Below, in pieces: positions 50,670 to 62,978 of a stretch of 64,000 nt of DNA. How positions within the stretch are numbered: position 1 is the stretch's first letter; every line of letters starts with the position of its first letter. The position numbers and the translations under genes are program-made. The notes beneath the pieces were generated by a model. The model had not been told where the DNA came from. It saw nothing but the letters and a program-made list of their open reading frames with translations, and searched no databases. Source of the stretch: Sindora glabra (Eukaryota; Streptophyta; Magnoliopsida; Fabales; Fabaceae); assembly GCA_020226215.1 (NCBI GenBank), contig CM035228.1:65879989-65943988 (forward strand), given 5' to 3'.

Positions 50670-53480
50670 GTAGATGGATTCCATTTTTATCTATAGATAT
50701 CGTACCATTGAATAAGAAGAAAATAACTTTTTATGGAATTAAGTGTTAAGATCAATGTTTATTATGTATCCTAAATCCACTGTACCACTCTAATTCTAAA
50801 AAGTAAGATTCTATCTCACTCAAGATATTTTTATAGTTATGATTTTATTAATTCATCCATCCTCATCATAGTTCTCCAAGTGTGTAAACTATACATTGAT
50901 ATAGTTCACACTTGAAGAACAGTTAGGATAGTAAGAAATATTATGTTAAACAAGCATCAAATAAATTGTTAATAATAATTATAACACATATCTCAAACTA
51001 TCTAACTTTATGGGATAATTCAAGGGTTGGTTAACATATAAAGATCAACTAACTCTTGTACAAGTCTAAGCTCATAATGCAAATGTAAATATAATTCTAT
51101 TTAAAATTATTGTAAGAATATATTTACAGTAATTTTAAACTTATATTACAATATTTTATGAGTATCGTTATTCAAGTGTATTATTGTCTGTATTGTTAAA
51201 TTTTTTAAATATCTACATAAATTTCCATTATTTAACATTTTGGAATTAGGAATTTAGTTTTGCAACCTATTCTACTACTACATTCATAGATGTACAGTTC
51301 AACTCTTTTGTGCTAACGTGTATTTTATAAGTACTTAACTTTTTTAATCTGACATATATTTTATGAGTACTGATAAATTTTCAAGTGTTCAAAACTTTTA
51401 AGTTTTCAGTAGTATACAATTGTTAAATTGACATGGATTGTATTTTTTACAAGAATTCTTATTGACATAAAAATTTAAATCTTCACAATCCTTGTAAGAT
51501 TCCTACTCATATCATCATAATATCTTCATCAAATACATTTGTAAGATTTAGTATTTTTTTATTTATACATTTTTACTAAAATATAGTTACTAAATTATAT
51601 TTTTTAATATTTAATCATATATTTAAAATTCTATTTTTATGTTGACGACTGAGGATTGTGTACAATGTGTCAAAATAATCATTATATTTTTATTATGATA
51701 TCTTTATGATTTGTGATTTTCTTAAAATATATAATTATATGTAATACCATTATTATTACTCTGTGTGTAATTTTCATGTAATTTTTTATTTTTATCATGT
51801 ATAAGATATCTAATATTATTATTGAATATGTAAAAAATTAAATTTCAAATATTTAATATTCTGTATTAATATATTAAATGAAAATTTTTCATATATTTAA
51901 TTTTCAAATATTTACTATTTTTATGCACATTTTCAAATGAAACATTTACAAATAGGTTTCATCGTGTAAAAAATTAATATCGTATTTGAAAATATTTATA
52001 TTATATAATATAAATGATCAATACTAAGTAGATATTATTTTTATATAAAATAAAAATATTAGACATTGTATAAATTCAAAAAAAAAATTACATGAAAATT
52101 ATAATAAAACCTATTTGAATCATTATTGAATAGTTATTATTTTTAATACATTTCCAATGAAAATATTGAATACATAGGAATTTGAATACATAATAATCAT
52201 TATACATTGTTATGAAATTTTTATGATTTGTGATCCCTATTAACTTGTATAAAAATATAAAAATTTTATATTATTACATAAATTGTTATATTAAATTTAT
52301 TTGATACTAATTTTTTTATTTTAATCATTATACATTGTTATGAAATTTTTATTTTAATAATAATTAAAAAATTCTTTATATGAAATTTTTTATATTAAAT
52401 AATAAAAAATAAAGAAAAGTTTCATATGACAATTTATCATATGAAAATTTTCATATAACAATTTATCTTCAACCTTTTTTTATATTAAAAAAATTCATAC
52501 AACAATTTATCTTCATTCTTTTTTTATTTTTAGTATAAATTTTTTTACATATATTGTTATATGAAATTTTTTATTAAAAATTACATAATAATCATTATTG
52601 AATAATAATTTTTTTAATTATTATACATTGTTATGAAATTTTTATAATTTGTGATCCCTATTAAATTATATACTCATATGAAATTGTATTACATTATAAG
52701 TTTTTTTATGATATGTAATGAATATTTTAATATTATTGTTGAATATAAAAAAGTTTTCATTAAATGTAATATTTCCATTAAATATATTTATAACATTTAC
52801 TTTCTTTATTATACATTTTCATTGAAGTATGTTTACAAAGTTATATTGAAAAAATTTAATTACACACCTAAAAGTTTATTCTCATGTCGATATATTTTGT
52901 TAAATATGTTTATACAATTATTCTAATTCTGTACGTTACATTGTTCTAATGAAACTAAAAAATTTGTATTCCAAAATTACATCCTAAATTCTAAGGTTTG
53001 CAAACAAATCCTCATAACAACTCCATCTACCTAATTGAATAATCTATCCACATATTAAATTATTCAAAATTATAATTTTACTCAATAACATAACAATAAA
53101 ATTTATATTTATAAATTGTACATGAAAGCAAAATTACATAAACACATTTAACATTTATAACATATAAAATCAAATAACATTAACTTCATGCTAAAGTAGT
53201 CACACCATCAAACTAAATAAATTCATTATGCATCATCATACTAAATAAATTCATATCATATTATTCACCTTATAAATTACATATCAAAATAAAATATTTT
53301 TAAATTTAACTCACATACTTTAATGAAGTAAATCTACTGATTAGATATCCTTTAACCTAACATAAATAATAATAAATAGCAATAATACCTAACAAATAAA
53401 AATAAAATACAATTTACATAAATAATTATACTATATTATAAAAAATATAAATAGAAAATATGTTAGAATATAAGAGAAAT
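50670..53480. other. Very AT-rich DNA inside the CACTA relic
   Basis: Extreme AT content. A phrase containing TATACATTGTTATGAAATTTTTA recurs near 52205, 52325 and 52625, marking a local degenerate repeat. No gene. Confidence 0.5.
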
Positions 53481-53539
53481 CACATACTTGGATCGCTCTT
53501 GCTTTCGGGTTCTCTTTTTACTGCGTGAAAATGAGACTG

Positions 53540-54307
53540 AAATCGCACCAGTGGGGTATTTATAGACTTACCTTTTAACGATAACAAAATTTCTCGATTG
53601 TCGTTGAAGAGTCATTACTAAAAATTTTGACCTTCATCAATGATAAAGGTTATCATTGAAAGGATGGTACAGGAAATTGTGCCAACCTTTCAACTACAAC
53701 ATAGTTGTAGGTAAAGGTTTTAATCTTCACTGATGACTATTGTCGTCATTGAAAGGTCGGTAGAAAGGATGGTATAGGAAATTGGACCAACCTTTCAGCA
53801 ATGACTCAATCATCAATCAAGATTAAAACCTTTACCGACGACTATGTTATCATTAAAAGGTAGCATAATTTGTTGCATCATCCTTTCAACAATGACGTAG
53901 TCATCGATAAAGGGCTTGATCTTCACCAAAGACATTTGTCGTCACTAAAAAGTGGCATAGGAATTTGTGTTGTACACTTTTAATAATGACAAATGTTATT
54001 AGTGAAGGTCAGGCCCTTTACTGATGATTATGTCATCATTGAAAATATAATTTTCCTGCTTATAAATTTAAAAGCAGTCTTCAATAATGATAATTGTCAT
54101 CGGTGAAAGGTTCATACCTTTTGCAACGACTATTGTCATCATTGAATCTTTTCATTTCCCACCCATCAACAAATAAATGGCGTCGTTTGATTCTTGGGCT
54201 ATCATTGATGACTATGTTATCAATAAAAGTCGTCTGATAGATCACCAATGACTGAATATATATTGTCACTGAAAGTGTCGTTAGTGTTGAATTATTTTGT
54301 TGTAATG
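53540..54307 (-). mobile_element. CACTA element 5' end with subterminal repeats
   Basis: The right edge, on the minus strand, reads CATTACAACAAAATAATTC, one base from the CACTACAA start of En/Spm elements. The adjoining 770 bp is packed with about ten degenerate copies, in both orientations, of a GTCATCATTGAAAGG / TTTACCGATGACTATG-like unit, the usual subterminal transposase-binding architecture. The first transposase fragment lies some 2.9 kb further in. The 3' end of the element was not found. Confidence 0.6.
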
Positions 54308-54989
54308 AAAGTCAAGGGAGGAAATAAGTATATAATTAAAGGGGAAAAATATCTTTTTGTTGATTTTAGCTCAAACAATTATTTAATAATATTGGGTTTC
54401 CTAACTTTTTCAAAATGGCTAATTAGGAGCCAGTAAGCTAACTAAATTAATTATTTGTTAAACACCCAAAATAATTATTTGACCAAATCAATAAACTAAG
54501 ATAGGTTAACCTAACTAAAAATTAGGGAAAAAATCATTTGCCAAATACCTTTTGAGTATTTGAAGGTTTTTAACAACTAATTGATTTATTAACTTTTAAC
54601 TGATTTAAGACCTTTAGTTGATTAATTAGGTCAAACAATTGTTTTAAGTATTTAGTAAGTAGTTATTCTAATTAATTGATTGACTTCTAATTAATCAATT
54701 TGAAAAAGTTAAAAAATCCAATGTTTTGGATTAGTTAATTCATAAAAGCAATATTAAAAGATAAAACTACTTTTAAATTAAATAGTTATATATATTTATT
54801 ATTTTGCTTAAAATGTTATAGAGAAAGAAATTGAACATCAAACCTTTAAGGTACTAAACATTTTTAATTATGTATGTACCAAATTGATATATATATATAT
54901 ATATATGGTAATGAAAAGGGGTCATAAGACCCAAGAAAAGAGAATAACTATTTAATAATAATTTTTCGAATCTTGAAAACTTTCAAACC
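54308..54989. other. AT-rich intergenic DNA
   Basis: No gene; a short TA run lies at about 54885-54906. Repeated TTAGTTGATTAATTAG-like phrases around 54570-54730. Confidence 0.5.
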
Positions 54990-55799
54990 ATTAATAAGAA
55001 CTAACATGGAAACTTGAGCAAGGGACTATGAAATAAATAAATTCTTAATTCTAAAGAAGTGCTTAAGTTAGCCATCTCATTAGCACAAGCATTACCTACA
55101 TTATTCCTTTGTTAGATAACAATTAGTTAGAAACAAAAGAAAGCCTTGGAATCACATTCAAAAGTAATCTTCTTATATCCCTTATCCCATGCAATTTGAA
55201 GAGTGCATAAAGCTCTCCAACATTCAACTACAAAGGCTAAACAATGACCCAAAGCTCTAGCAAACTAATTATTCATCTTCCATTCGTGTCTCAAAGAACA
55301 CCAGCACATCTAGCTTTGCTATCCTCACCCGTTTATGTTTATCTTCATCCAACTTTTTGGTGGTGGATTCCAATATATTGCCATTCTATGATTTTTTTAT
55401 TGCCATTGTGCAATGCGGTACTCACCTCTTTGCATAATTCCGCACTATTCCAATTATGTTAAACGGGTATTGGAAAGCAATTTAATGACTCAAATTATTT
55501 CTTCATTGCCGTAGCAGCTAGCTAGCAACCAATTGCCCATATTGTACTCAAGTTTACTTTCCAGTCGCTATTTCGTGTTAGGTTGTTCTTAAGATTCAGG
55601 AAGAACCAATTCTTAGCTGTCCATGCACTAAAGACTATGATGTAGCAAGGATTAACAAGCTACAACTAGAGATTTCTTGCAACTGAGCAGTCGCACAATA
55701 CATGGAGGATAGTTTCCTCCTCTTCTACACATATACGATAGAAAGGACTGCCTTGACTCCATTTACTCATGTAGGAATTCGTTAAAAGTCCATTATAGA
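54990..55799 (-). pseudogene. LINE (L1-type) ORF2 3' part: zf-RVT end and RNase H
   Basis: Minus-strand reading gives, from right to left, a zf-RVT end with EEEETILHVLCDC (about 55680-55745) and then an RNase H remnant with CLAFVVECWRAL and KKITFECDSKAFF (about 55145-55250). The D of ECDS is the RNase H second metal ligand. Stops interrupt it. The upstream half of the same domain is at 62626-62978, on the other side of E2, so the LINE relic was already present when E2 inserted. Confidence 0.75.
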
Positions 55800-55804
55800 C
55801 TATT
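55800..55804. repeat. Target-site duplication of E2, left copy (CTATT)
   Basis: CTATT outside the left LTR matches CTATT at 62626-62630 outside the right LTR. Confidence 0.9.
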
Positions 55805-56249
55805 TGTTAGGTTTTTATGCTCTATTAAAAATATTTTAATTTCATACAACCATAAATCAATAAAAAGGAGTACAAAAATTACACAAATAAAATAAAAAAT
55901 TTTTGAATTACCTAAGCCTTCTGCTGCATCCATGATATTAGATAGAGAGATTGGTTAGATCATTACCCACACATCCTCAGGTGAATCTCAGAGAGAATTG
56001 TGATAATAACAAACTGCAATTTGATGAGAGACTGCAGTTCACCTCATAAAGAGGTGGATAGGGATCCAAACCCTAATTAAAAAGGATTAATTAGTCCATC
56101 ATAATTAATCTAGAATTAAGATATATATACACACTTTAAAATTATATTATAACATAAAGTCTAGGTATTATTATTATATTAATGACATTAAATTATTATT
56201 TAGTTCAAATATATATTAAAATGTATTAGTCCACAAAATTTATTTTATA
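55805..56249 (-). repeat. E2 3' LTR
   Basis: 445 bp, starting TGTTAGG. The inner edge is TTTTATA where the other LTR has TTTTACA, so its terminal CA has mutated to TA. A purine-rich AAATGAAAGAT on the minus strand directly inside it is the likely polypurine tract. Confidence 0.9.
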
Positions 56250-56633
56250 ATCTTTCATTTGGACAATCACATTTTAATACATAATTTTGAATTACAATAT
56301 GTGGCCACATTTAAATAATATCATTAATACAATTCATACTATTATAACCATAGGCCAAATATGAGATTTCTTTAAATGCATACCTAATCATCCAATAGGG
56401 TTGAAAAGATATACATATATGAAATACCCATTCCAAAAGATCAAACAATATAAAGTGTGCGTATAATTAAAATGTACAAAATGATCCATGCATCCGCCCA
56501 AGATGCTTTACAATAATTTGAAACAAGGGCTTAATATCTCTTTATACTGCCATATTATAAAATCTCGAGATCAACACATTTTAATTTCAAAATACACAAG
56601 TACTCCCACTAACCTAAAACATCAAAAGATTCA

Positions 56634-58300
56634 TTAAGGCCCCATATCCAATACATGTCTTTTAAATATTTCTATAGCTAGGCCTTTAGTTAATGGGTCT
56701 GCAAGCATACAATCTGCCAAAATATGTTGAATATGAGTAAGATGCTCACGTGTCTTCTCTCTCACAAATTGATATTTCACATCAAAGTACTTTGTGCAGG
56801 TAGAACTTTTGTTATTTTGAGAGAAGCTAACAGCAGTAGCATTGTTGCAATAAGTGGTTAAAGGTTTTGAAATGCTTTCAACTAAGCAAAATTTAGAGAT
56901 AAAATTCTTTAACCATATAGCTTCTCGAGTGGCTTCATAGCAAGTGACATACTCTGTTTCCATAGTGGAGGTTGCTGTCAAAGATTGTTTGACACTCTTC
57001 CATGATACAACTCCTCCTACTAGCATGAAGATATATCCAGATGTTGATTTCTTATTATCTGGATAATCGGCAAAGTCAGAGTCTGAATAGCCTGTACAAA
57101 TCAGATCACTGGACCTTCTATAAGTCAACATATAATTCTTTGTACTCTGCAAGTACCTCATGACTTTCTTGACTGCTATCCAGTGTCTTTGACTAAGATT
57201 ACTCAGGTACCTCCCAAGCACACTAATTGCAAAAGCAATATCGGGCATGTACACACCTGGGCATACATCAGACTACCAACAACGAAAGCATATGAGACTA
57301 TATTCATTCTAGATTTCTCATCATCATTTTGAGGATATTGGGTTTTGAAAAACACTTCACCTTTTTGAATGGGCGTAGCACTATATGAGCATGAAGCCAT
57401 ATTAAATCTTTTAAGCACTTTATCTACATATGCCATTTAAGACAAACTAAGCAAACCCCAAGATCTGTCATGATGGATATCTATGCAAGCACAAAGGATG
57501 CATTTATGAGATCTTTCATATTAAAATTTTATGATAGTGCCTTTTTTATCTCGTTCAAAAGATTTACATCATTACTCGCAAGGAGAATGTCGTCAACATA
57601 TAACACAAGGATCATAAAATTGTCCGCACTCATCATATAATAGATGGATTGATCGATTGCATTCTCCTTAAATCTAAGAGAGGATACAATCTCATAAAAT
57701 TTGAGATACGATTGCCTAGATGCTTGTTTCAGGCCATATATCGGCTCATTCAACTAATACACTAAGTGCTCTTCTATTCTCTTGGAAACTATTTGGTTAT
57801 TTCATATAAACTATTTTTGACAGGTCACCATTAAGGAAGGCAGTCTTCATATCCATTTGATGTAGCTTAAGGTCAAAATAAGCTACTAAAGCTATTATAA
57901 CTCGAAATGAGTCTTTGGTCGAGACTGATGAGAAAGTATCCTTATAATCAATTCCTTCCTTCTATGTGTAACCTTTAGCTACTAATCTGGCCTTATATCA
58001 TTCAATTTCACCTTTAGTAGTCCATTTGATTTTAAAAATTCATTTGCTTCTAACTAGTTTACATCCTTCAGGTAATTCCACCAAATCTCATACATTATTT
58101 TTGTACATTGAATTTATTTCATCCTCTATGGTATGAATCCATTCTGAGAAAATAGAACTCAAAATAGCTTTTGAGAAGCTAATAGGATCAAAATCATCAT
58201 TCACATCAAACTCATGCTCTTGCAAATAAACCATATAGTTATTTGAAATTACTTGACAACGAGTTCTCTATGATCTTCTTAGGGGAACTTCTTCAATTTC
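56634..58300 (-). pseudogene. E2 reverse transcriptase and RNase H, frameshifted
   Basis: RNase H and the end of RT stay open over 206 residues (56634-57254): SDSDFADYPDNKKSTSGYIF, SWKSVKQSLTATSTMETEYV and ADPLTKGL are the classic copia RNase H phrases. The frame then breaks near 57203-57254 and resumes at 57203-57436. RT carries LVLYVDDILLAS (about 57570-57605), the catalytic YVDD, and GLKQASRQSYLKF. Further upstream, 57780-58080, the KARLVAKGYT and QMDMKTAFLNGDL motifs are readable but interrupted by stops. Not functional as it stands. Confidence 0.9.
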
Positions 58301-58426
58301 ATTATTTGGTTCATTCACCAGTTGGATTGGTTCAATCACAGGTTGGACTGGATCAATTTGCAGTTCTATGTGAGATGGTTCTTTAAAAGGCATTTTTAAA
58401 GGAACAACACTTTGTTTATCAGCTAT

Positions 58427-59540
58427 TCAGGAGACATTGCTTTGTTCTTTTCCTAGGGAGATCTGTAGTGATTTTCTTCTATTATTCAACTCATCCTCAA
58501 AGTAGATAACACGATCTGACTTAATAACTCTTGATGAATAAGATGGGCAATAAAACCTACTTCCTCTTGAACCAATACAATAGCCAATGAAATACCCACT
58601 AATTGTTCTTGCTTCAAGCTTTTTAGTATGTAGGTTATAAGATCTAACTTCAGCTTTGTAGCCCCAAATATGAAAATATTTCAAGTTAGGCTTCTTACCA
58701 TACATTAGCTCATACGGAGTCTTTGGCACATATTTGCTTGGAACTTGATTCAACACATACGCTATTGTTCTTAGAGCATCACCCTATAAAAATTCTAGTA
58801 AGTAGAATGAGTTAGCATACATCGTATCATCTCTATGAGTATTCTATTCCTTCATTCTGCAATTCCATTATGCTCTAGTGTGCTGGCATAGTGTAACTAG
58901 TTTTATTCCATACTCTTGTAAATATTTTGCAAAAAGGCTAGGATTTCATCCAATTTCATCATATCTATCATAAAATTCACCACCTTTGTTTGAATGTACA
59001 CAATTGATTTGCTTTCCTAATTTTAATTCAATTGCCATTTTGAACCTTTTGAAGGCTTCTATTACTCCAAACTTTTCAGAAAAAAGCTCCACCTATCCAA
59101 ATCTCGAATAATCATCTATAAAGGTGATAAAATACTTGAAGCCTTCCATTGCATTGGGCAAGATGGGCCTATATACATTATTATGGATCAATTCTAGAAT
59201 ACTTTCTTTCCGGGTCTTCTTCCTTTTTCTAGCTCTAGCTATTAGTTTTCCTTTGATGCAGTCCACACAGACGCTGAAATCTGAGAAGTTAAGTTTGAGT
59301 AAAACTCCTTTTTTTATTAATCGTTCTATTCTTTCTTTGGAGATATAGCTTAATATTCTATGCCAAAGTATTGAAGATGTTTCATTTAATCTTGATCTCT
59401 TATTTCTAACAACTATGTTAATGAAATTTTCAAAAATATTGTCCAAATCAATTTTATATAAACTACTATTCAAAGTACCAGTTCCAACCACACAAGAGTC
59501 ATAATATAACTTAAAATTATTATTTTCAAATAAACATGAA
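58427..59540 (-). pseudogene. E2 integrase, broken
   Basis: The C-terminal part is open over 109 residues (58427-58756), with YELMYGKKPNLKYFHIWG and RTISGYFIGYCIGSRG. The N-terminal part is open over 132 residues (59093-59491), holding the pre-integrase HHCC finger: LWHRILSYIS, where the second histidine of the usual LGHIS is tyrosine, and CVDCIKGK, with both cysteines. The start of the catalytic core is visible as FITFIDDYSRFG, with its first aspartate. The core between 58760 and 59090 carries stops. Confidence 0.85.
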
Positions 59541-59548
59541 TATCCATC

Positions 59549-59850
59549 TTAGTCTAAACAAGTTATAGAAATTAAATTTCTTCTCATAGAAGGTACAAAA
59601 ATAACATTTTTCAATTCTAAAACATGACCAGTGGACAAATGTAAAGAAATAACTCCTATGTGTTTAACTTGTACTTTGTCTCCATTTTCCAATTTCAAAG
59701 GCATTTCACTCTCACTTGACTTCCTCAGATTTCTCAGCGCTTGCAAGCAATTAGTGACATGGATGATGGTACCAATATCCAGCCACCAAGTGTTAGAAGG
59801 AACTTCAATACTATTAGATTTAAAATAAACTAGAGCCAGAGGGTTACTTT
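59549..59850 (-). pseudogene. E2 aspartic protease, active site altered
   Basis: The sequence follows the copia protease, with TWWLDIG at about 59775-59795 and then IIHVTN, and ends with LKNVIFVPSMRRNLIS. The catalytic D-T/S-G has become D-I-G, which should abolish activity. Confidence 0.75.
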
Positions 59851-59866
59851 TCTTCTTCTTTTCAAG

Positions 59867-60650
59867 CTATTTCTTAAATTTGAAGCAGTTTGCCATTTTG
59901 TGCCTATACTTCTTGTAGAATTTACAATTTCCTTTGAACATGGCTTTCTTAGGCTTATGTTGCTGCTCCTTCATATCATTCTTCTTCCTTTCATGATTAG
60001 ATTTCCCCTTATTATCCTTCTGGAAGGGCCTATTTGCTTGTTCAGAGCTCGAATCATGAGAGACAAAATTTGCCACTTGCATATTTATTTTCTTCATATC
60101 CTCTTCTGTTTGAGTCACTATAGAAATTATTTCATTAATAGTCCATTCTCCTTTTTAAGTATTGTGATACATTTTCAGCATATCAAATTGAGGAGGAAGT
60201 GATTCCAAAGCTCGCCAAATTAAATAACTATTTCCTAGATCGACATTCATACTCTTCAATCGGTTGCAATAATGCACCAGTTTCATTATATGTTCCCAAA
60301 CACCACTCACTCCATCATATATAGTCTTTTCCAATAAAGACAGATCATGCCCTTTTTTAGCTTTATCAAACTTAACATATTTTTCAGCTTCTGAATCTAG
60401 GAATGCTTTTGCCTTGTAATTATCAAGAATATTTTGTCAAATAGTCTTATCCATAGTATACTTTATCACCATCAAACAGACTCTATTGGAATGAGTCCAG
60501 TTTTCATGTTGTGCTCTCTGAATAGGTGTTGACTCCTTATTGATTTTCGATTCCTCTTCACGCAAAGCCAGATCAAGATTTGAGGCCACCAGATATAGTT
60601 TCAAGGATTTCACCTAGTCCTCATGATTAGTTCCATTTAAAATTTTCACA
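59867..60650 (-). pseudogene. E2 Gag, interrupted
   Basis: Clearly related to E1 Gag: FNGTNHED at the start, VWEHIMKLVHYCNRLKS in the capsid region, KGEWTINEIISIVTQTEE before the basic tail. At least three in-frame stops (near 60615, 60438 and 60155) stand where E1-type Gag has W, R and Q codons; each is explained by a single transition. The zinc knuckle reads CKFYKKYRHKMANC, so the second cysteine has become tyrosine. Confidence 0.85.
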
Positions 60651-60792
60651 GAGGTCAGTTATATAGGAATAAAAATTGAGAAAAATTATTAAAATTTATG
60701 AAATTAATCATAAATTACTAATATAGCATGTTTGAATAATAATCATGCTTAAATTTTCCTTAAAATTATGTAACTATTTATAATATAATATT

Positions 60793-61108
60793 ATAATACT
60801 TAGTACCGATGGGGTATAAGTATTATAACATAATACAAGAACTACATACTAAATTCCTAAAACCTAACACCGATAGGGTATTTAAAAATTTTAAAAAATT
60901 AACATATAATTTTAACACTCATGTTATCACCTACAAACTACATTAATAGAATTATATCGATAGGGTATAATTTTCATTAGTATAGTACTCTCTTAATTTT
61001 TATTATTCCAAAATATAATTATAATAACAATAATTTAATCAACACAATATATACATCAAAATAAAACATTACAAAAATTTTATGCAATTAACCCACGATA
61101 GGTGAGTT
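60793..61108 (-). repeat. Four GATAG-loop hairpins in the E2 leader
   Basis: Hairpin 1 (60793-60826): ATAATACTTA/TAAGTATTAT, one bulged G, then TACC/GGTA around GATGG. Hairpin 2 (loop 60872-60876): ACC/GGT around GATAG, with weak outer pairing. Hairpin 3 (60950-60972): AATTATATC/GGTATAATT around GATAG (one C-A mismatch in the transcript sense). Hairpin 4 (loop 61097-61101): CAC/GTG around GATAG with AAC/GTT outside one mismatch. Same location relative to gag as in E1. Confidence 0.6.
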
Positions 61109-61424
61109 TGATTATATAAAATTTAAAGGCATAACAAGAGCATTTATAATCTTTGTATAAATTAAATAATCAATTGCATATCAATGATAAAATTAAGAAA
61201 ATATGCATACAGTATATAAATTATCCAATAAAATTTTGTAGAGTATACAATTATATAAAGATTACACAGTAAAAATTTCAGGCAAAAAATCAATTAAATT
61301 AATACTAAAAAAACAAAAAATAATGAAAAATATTTCATTTTCAAAAAATTATAAAAATTACTAAAAAATCAAGTTCAGAGAGTGGAGCATAACTGATTTT
61401 TTATTTTGTAGAATTATGTCTAGA

Positions 61425-61560
61425 AGGTGGTGCATGCATTGCATGCACTTGTTGCAAGAGTGGGCGTGTGCCCAAAACCTTTCATACAGATGGCACGTGT
61501 AGTGTACATGCCAGATGCACAAACGCGTGATTGGGCTTCGCCCAGGCTTGTCATTTCGAC
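61425..61560 (-). repeat. GC-rich hairpin block in the E2 leader
   Basis: Perfect short palindromes in a local GC-rich island: GTGCATGCA-T-TGCATGCAC (61430-61448), GGGC-gtgt-GCCC (61462-61473) and TGGGC-ttc-GCCCA (61532-61544), plus CACGTG- and ACGCGT-like words. It lies 610-750 bp from the 5' LTR, matching the E1 block in place though not in exact sequence. Confidence 0.6.
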
Positions 61561-62158
61561 TTCTTTTTCTTCACCTGAATCATGTTTTTCAAGTTTGAAG
61601 AAATTTTTCGGGTTTGGGGACAAACTGCAACTTAACCTTACCCGATTCAACAATTTTTAGTGCCAAAAAATAATGGGTTTTAATCCTAATTTGATTTATA
61701 ATATTATGTACTAATAAATTCCCAAAAATTATGTATATATCATGTATTTAATTTTGGCTATTAACAATTTCATTTTTCTGCTTTATTCAACATTAACTTC
61801 AGTTTATGGCCTATTATCACAAATTAATTTAAGGCTTTTTATTCATCAACATGTTTCTAATTTTTCTATAATAATAGTTTTCCAGAATTCAAACAAAATA
61901 TTTAATAATTTTCATGAATCTTAACAAGTTCTTTATATCATCAAAATAGATTCGAAAAAATTGTTGTCAAAATTTAACCTTAAATTAAACAAATAACATT
62001 CAGATTAAATAAAAATAAGAAATAGTAAATTTAAAATAACATTGCCATAATTTTATTCTGATTTATTATGGCTAAAACATACAAAGGATTCATACTAGGT
62101 AAAATTAGAATAGGAAAATGCAATTTGTACAATTTGATTGATCAATATGGATTTTCAA

Positions 62159-62170
62159 GCTCTGATGCTA
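62159..62170 (-). other. E2 primer-binding site (degenerate tRNA-iMet type)
   Basis: Minus-strand TAGCATCAGAGC beside the 5' LTR matches TGGTATCAGAGC at ten of twelve positions. Confidence 0.75.
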
Positions 62171-62172
62171 AT

Positions 62173-62625
62173 TGTTAGGTTTTTATGCTCCATAAAAAAT
62201 ATTTTAATATTCATACAACTATAAATCCATAAAGAGGAGTACAAGAATTGTACAAATAAAATAAAGAGTTTTCGAATTACTTGACCCTTCTACTGTATCC
62301 ATGATATCAGATAAAGAAATTGGTCGGATCATTGCTCACATGTCCTCAAGTGAGTCTCAAAGAGAATTGTGATAATAATAAACTGCAATTTGATGGGAGA
62401 TCACAGCTCACCTTATAAGAAAGTGGGTAGGGATCCAAACTTTAATTAAAACCTAACTAGGATTAATTGACCCATTACAATTAATCTAGAATTAGGATAT
62501 ATACACACACTTTAAAATTATATTATAACATAAAGTTTATGTATTATTATTATATTAATGACATTAAATTATTATTTAATTTAAATATATATTAAAATAT
62601 GTTAGTCCATAAAATTTATTTTACA
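62173..62625 (-). repeat. E2 5' LTR
   Basis: 453 bp, plus-strand ends TGTTAGG and TTTTACA; pairs with 55805-56249. Confidence 0.9.
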
Positions 62626-62978
62626 CTATTTGCCATATAAAACACTTTATACGTTGAGGAGCTAGAATACTCCAAACCAAGTTCCAGATTTTGTGAGGAG
62701 CGAGCCAGACATCTTGCATAATAGCCTTGTGAGCCTCTATATCTGAGAAAATTCCCGTAGGACAGCTCGAATAGGACCACGTATTAGGACTAGCGTGTGG
62801 TTTTGCGGGAAGGCCAGTCTGAATCTTTTTTATTATAACATCTAGAAAATTGGGTTTCAAGAGATTCCAATCCCAATCAATACTATCTATTACAAATTCA
62901 TTGACCACTGCATTTTTCTGATCATTTTCCACATACACAAGTGCTAAATTTATAAGAGATTGATCAAGACCCATCCTA
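62626..62978 (-). pseudogene. LINE (L1-type) ORF2 piece: upstream half of zf-RVT
   Basis: Open over about 116 residues on the minus strand, ending at the E2 edge with LAPQRIKCFIWQIV, the conserved start of the zf-RVT domain (typically P-K---F-W). Upstream it has the FVIDSIDWDWNLL and DIEAHKAI phrases seen in the plant L1 segment before that domain. The domain continues at 55799 on the far side of E2. Nothing further upstream of the LINE is recognisable to the right. Confidence 0.8.

Larger units (their letters stand above)
55805..62625 (-). mobile_element. E2: old full-length Ty1/copia retrotransposon
   Basis: 6.8 kb minus-strand element with two LTRs and a perfect CTATT duplication. All pol domains are present in copia order (Gag, protease, integrase, RT, RNase H) but broken by stops and frameshifts. 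LTR divergence is about one in eight positions over the first 270 bp, so it is much older than E1. Layout of the leader (GC-rich hairpin block, then GATAG-loop hairpins) parallels E1, and Gag and pol motifs place it in the same general copia branch. Confidence 0.95.

Noticed and set aside
50561..50749. Plus-strand frame opposite the CACTA domain
   Set aside because: Overlaps the minus-strand transposase-associated domain, which has recognisable cysteine motifs; the plus frame has none.
53540..54307. Regularly spaced repeats as a CRISPR array
   Set aside because: Repeats are degenerate, in both orientations and variably spaced, next to a CACTA-type terminus in a plant genome.
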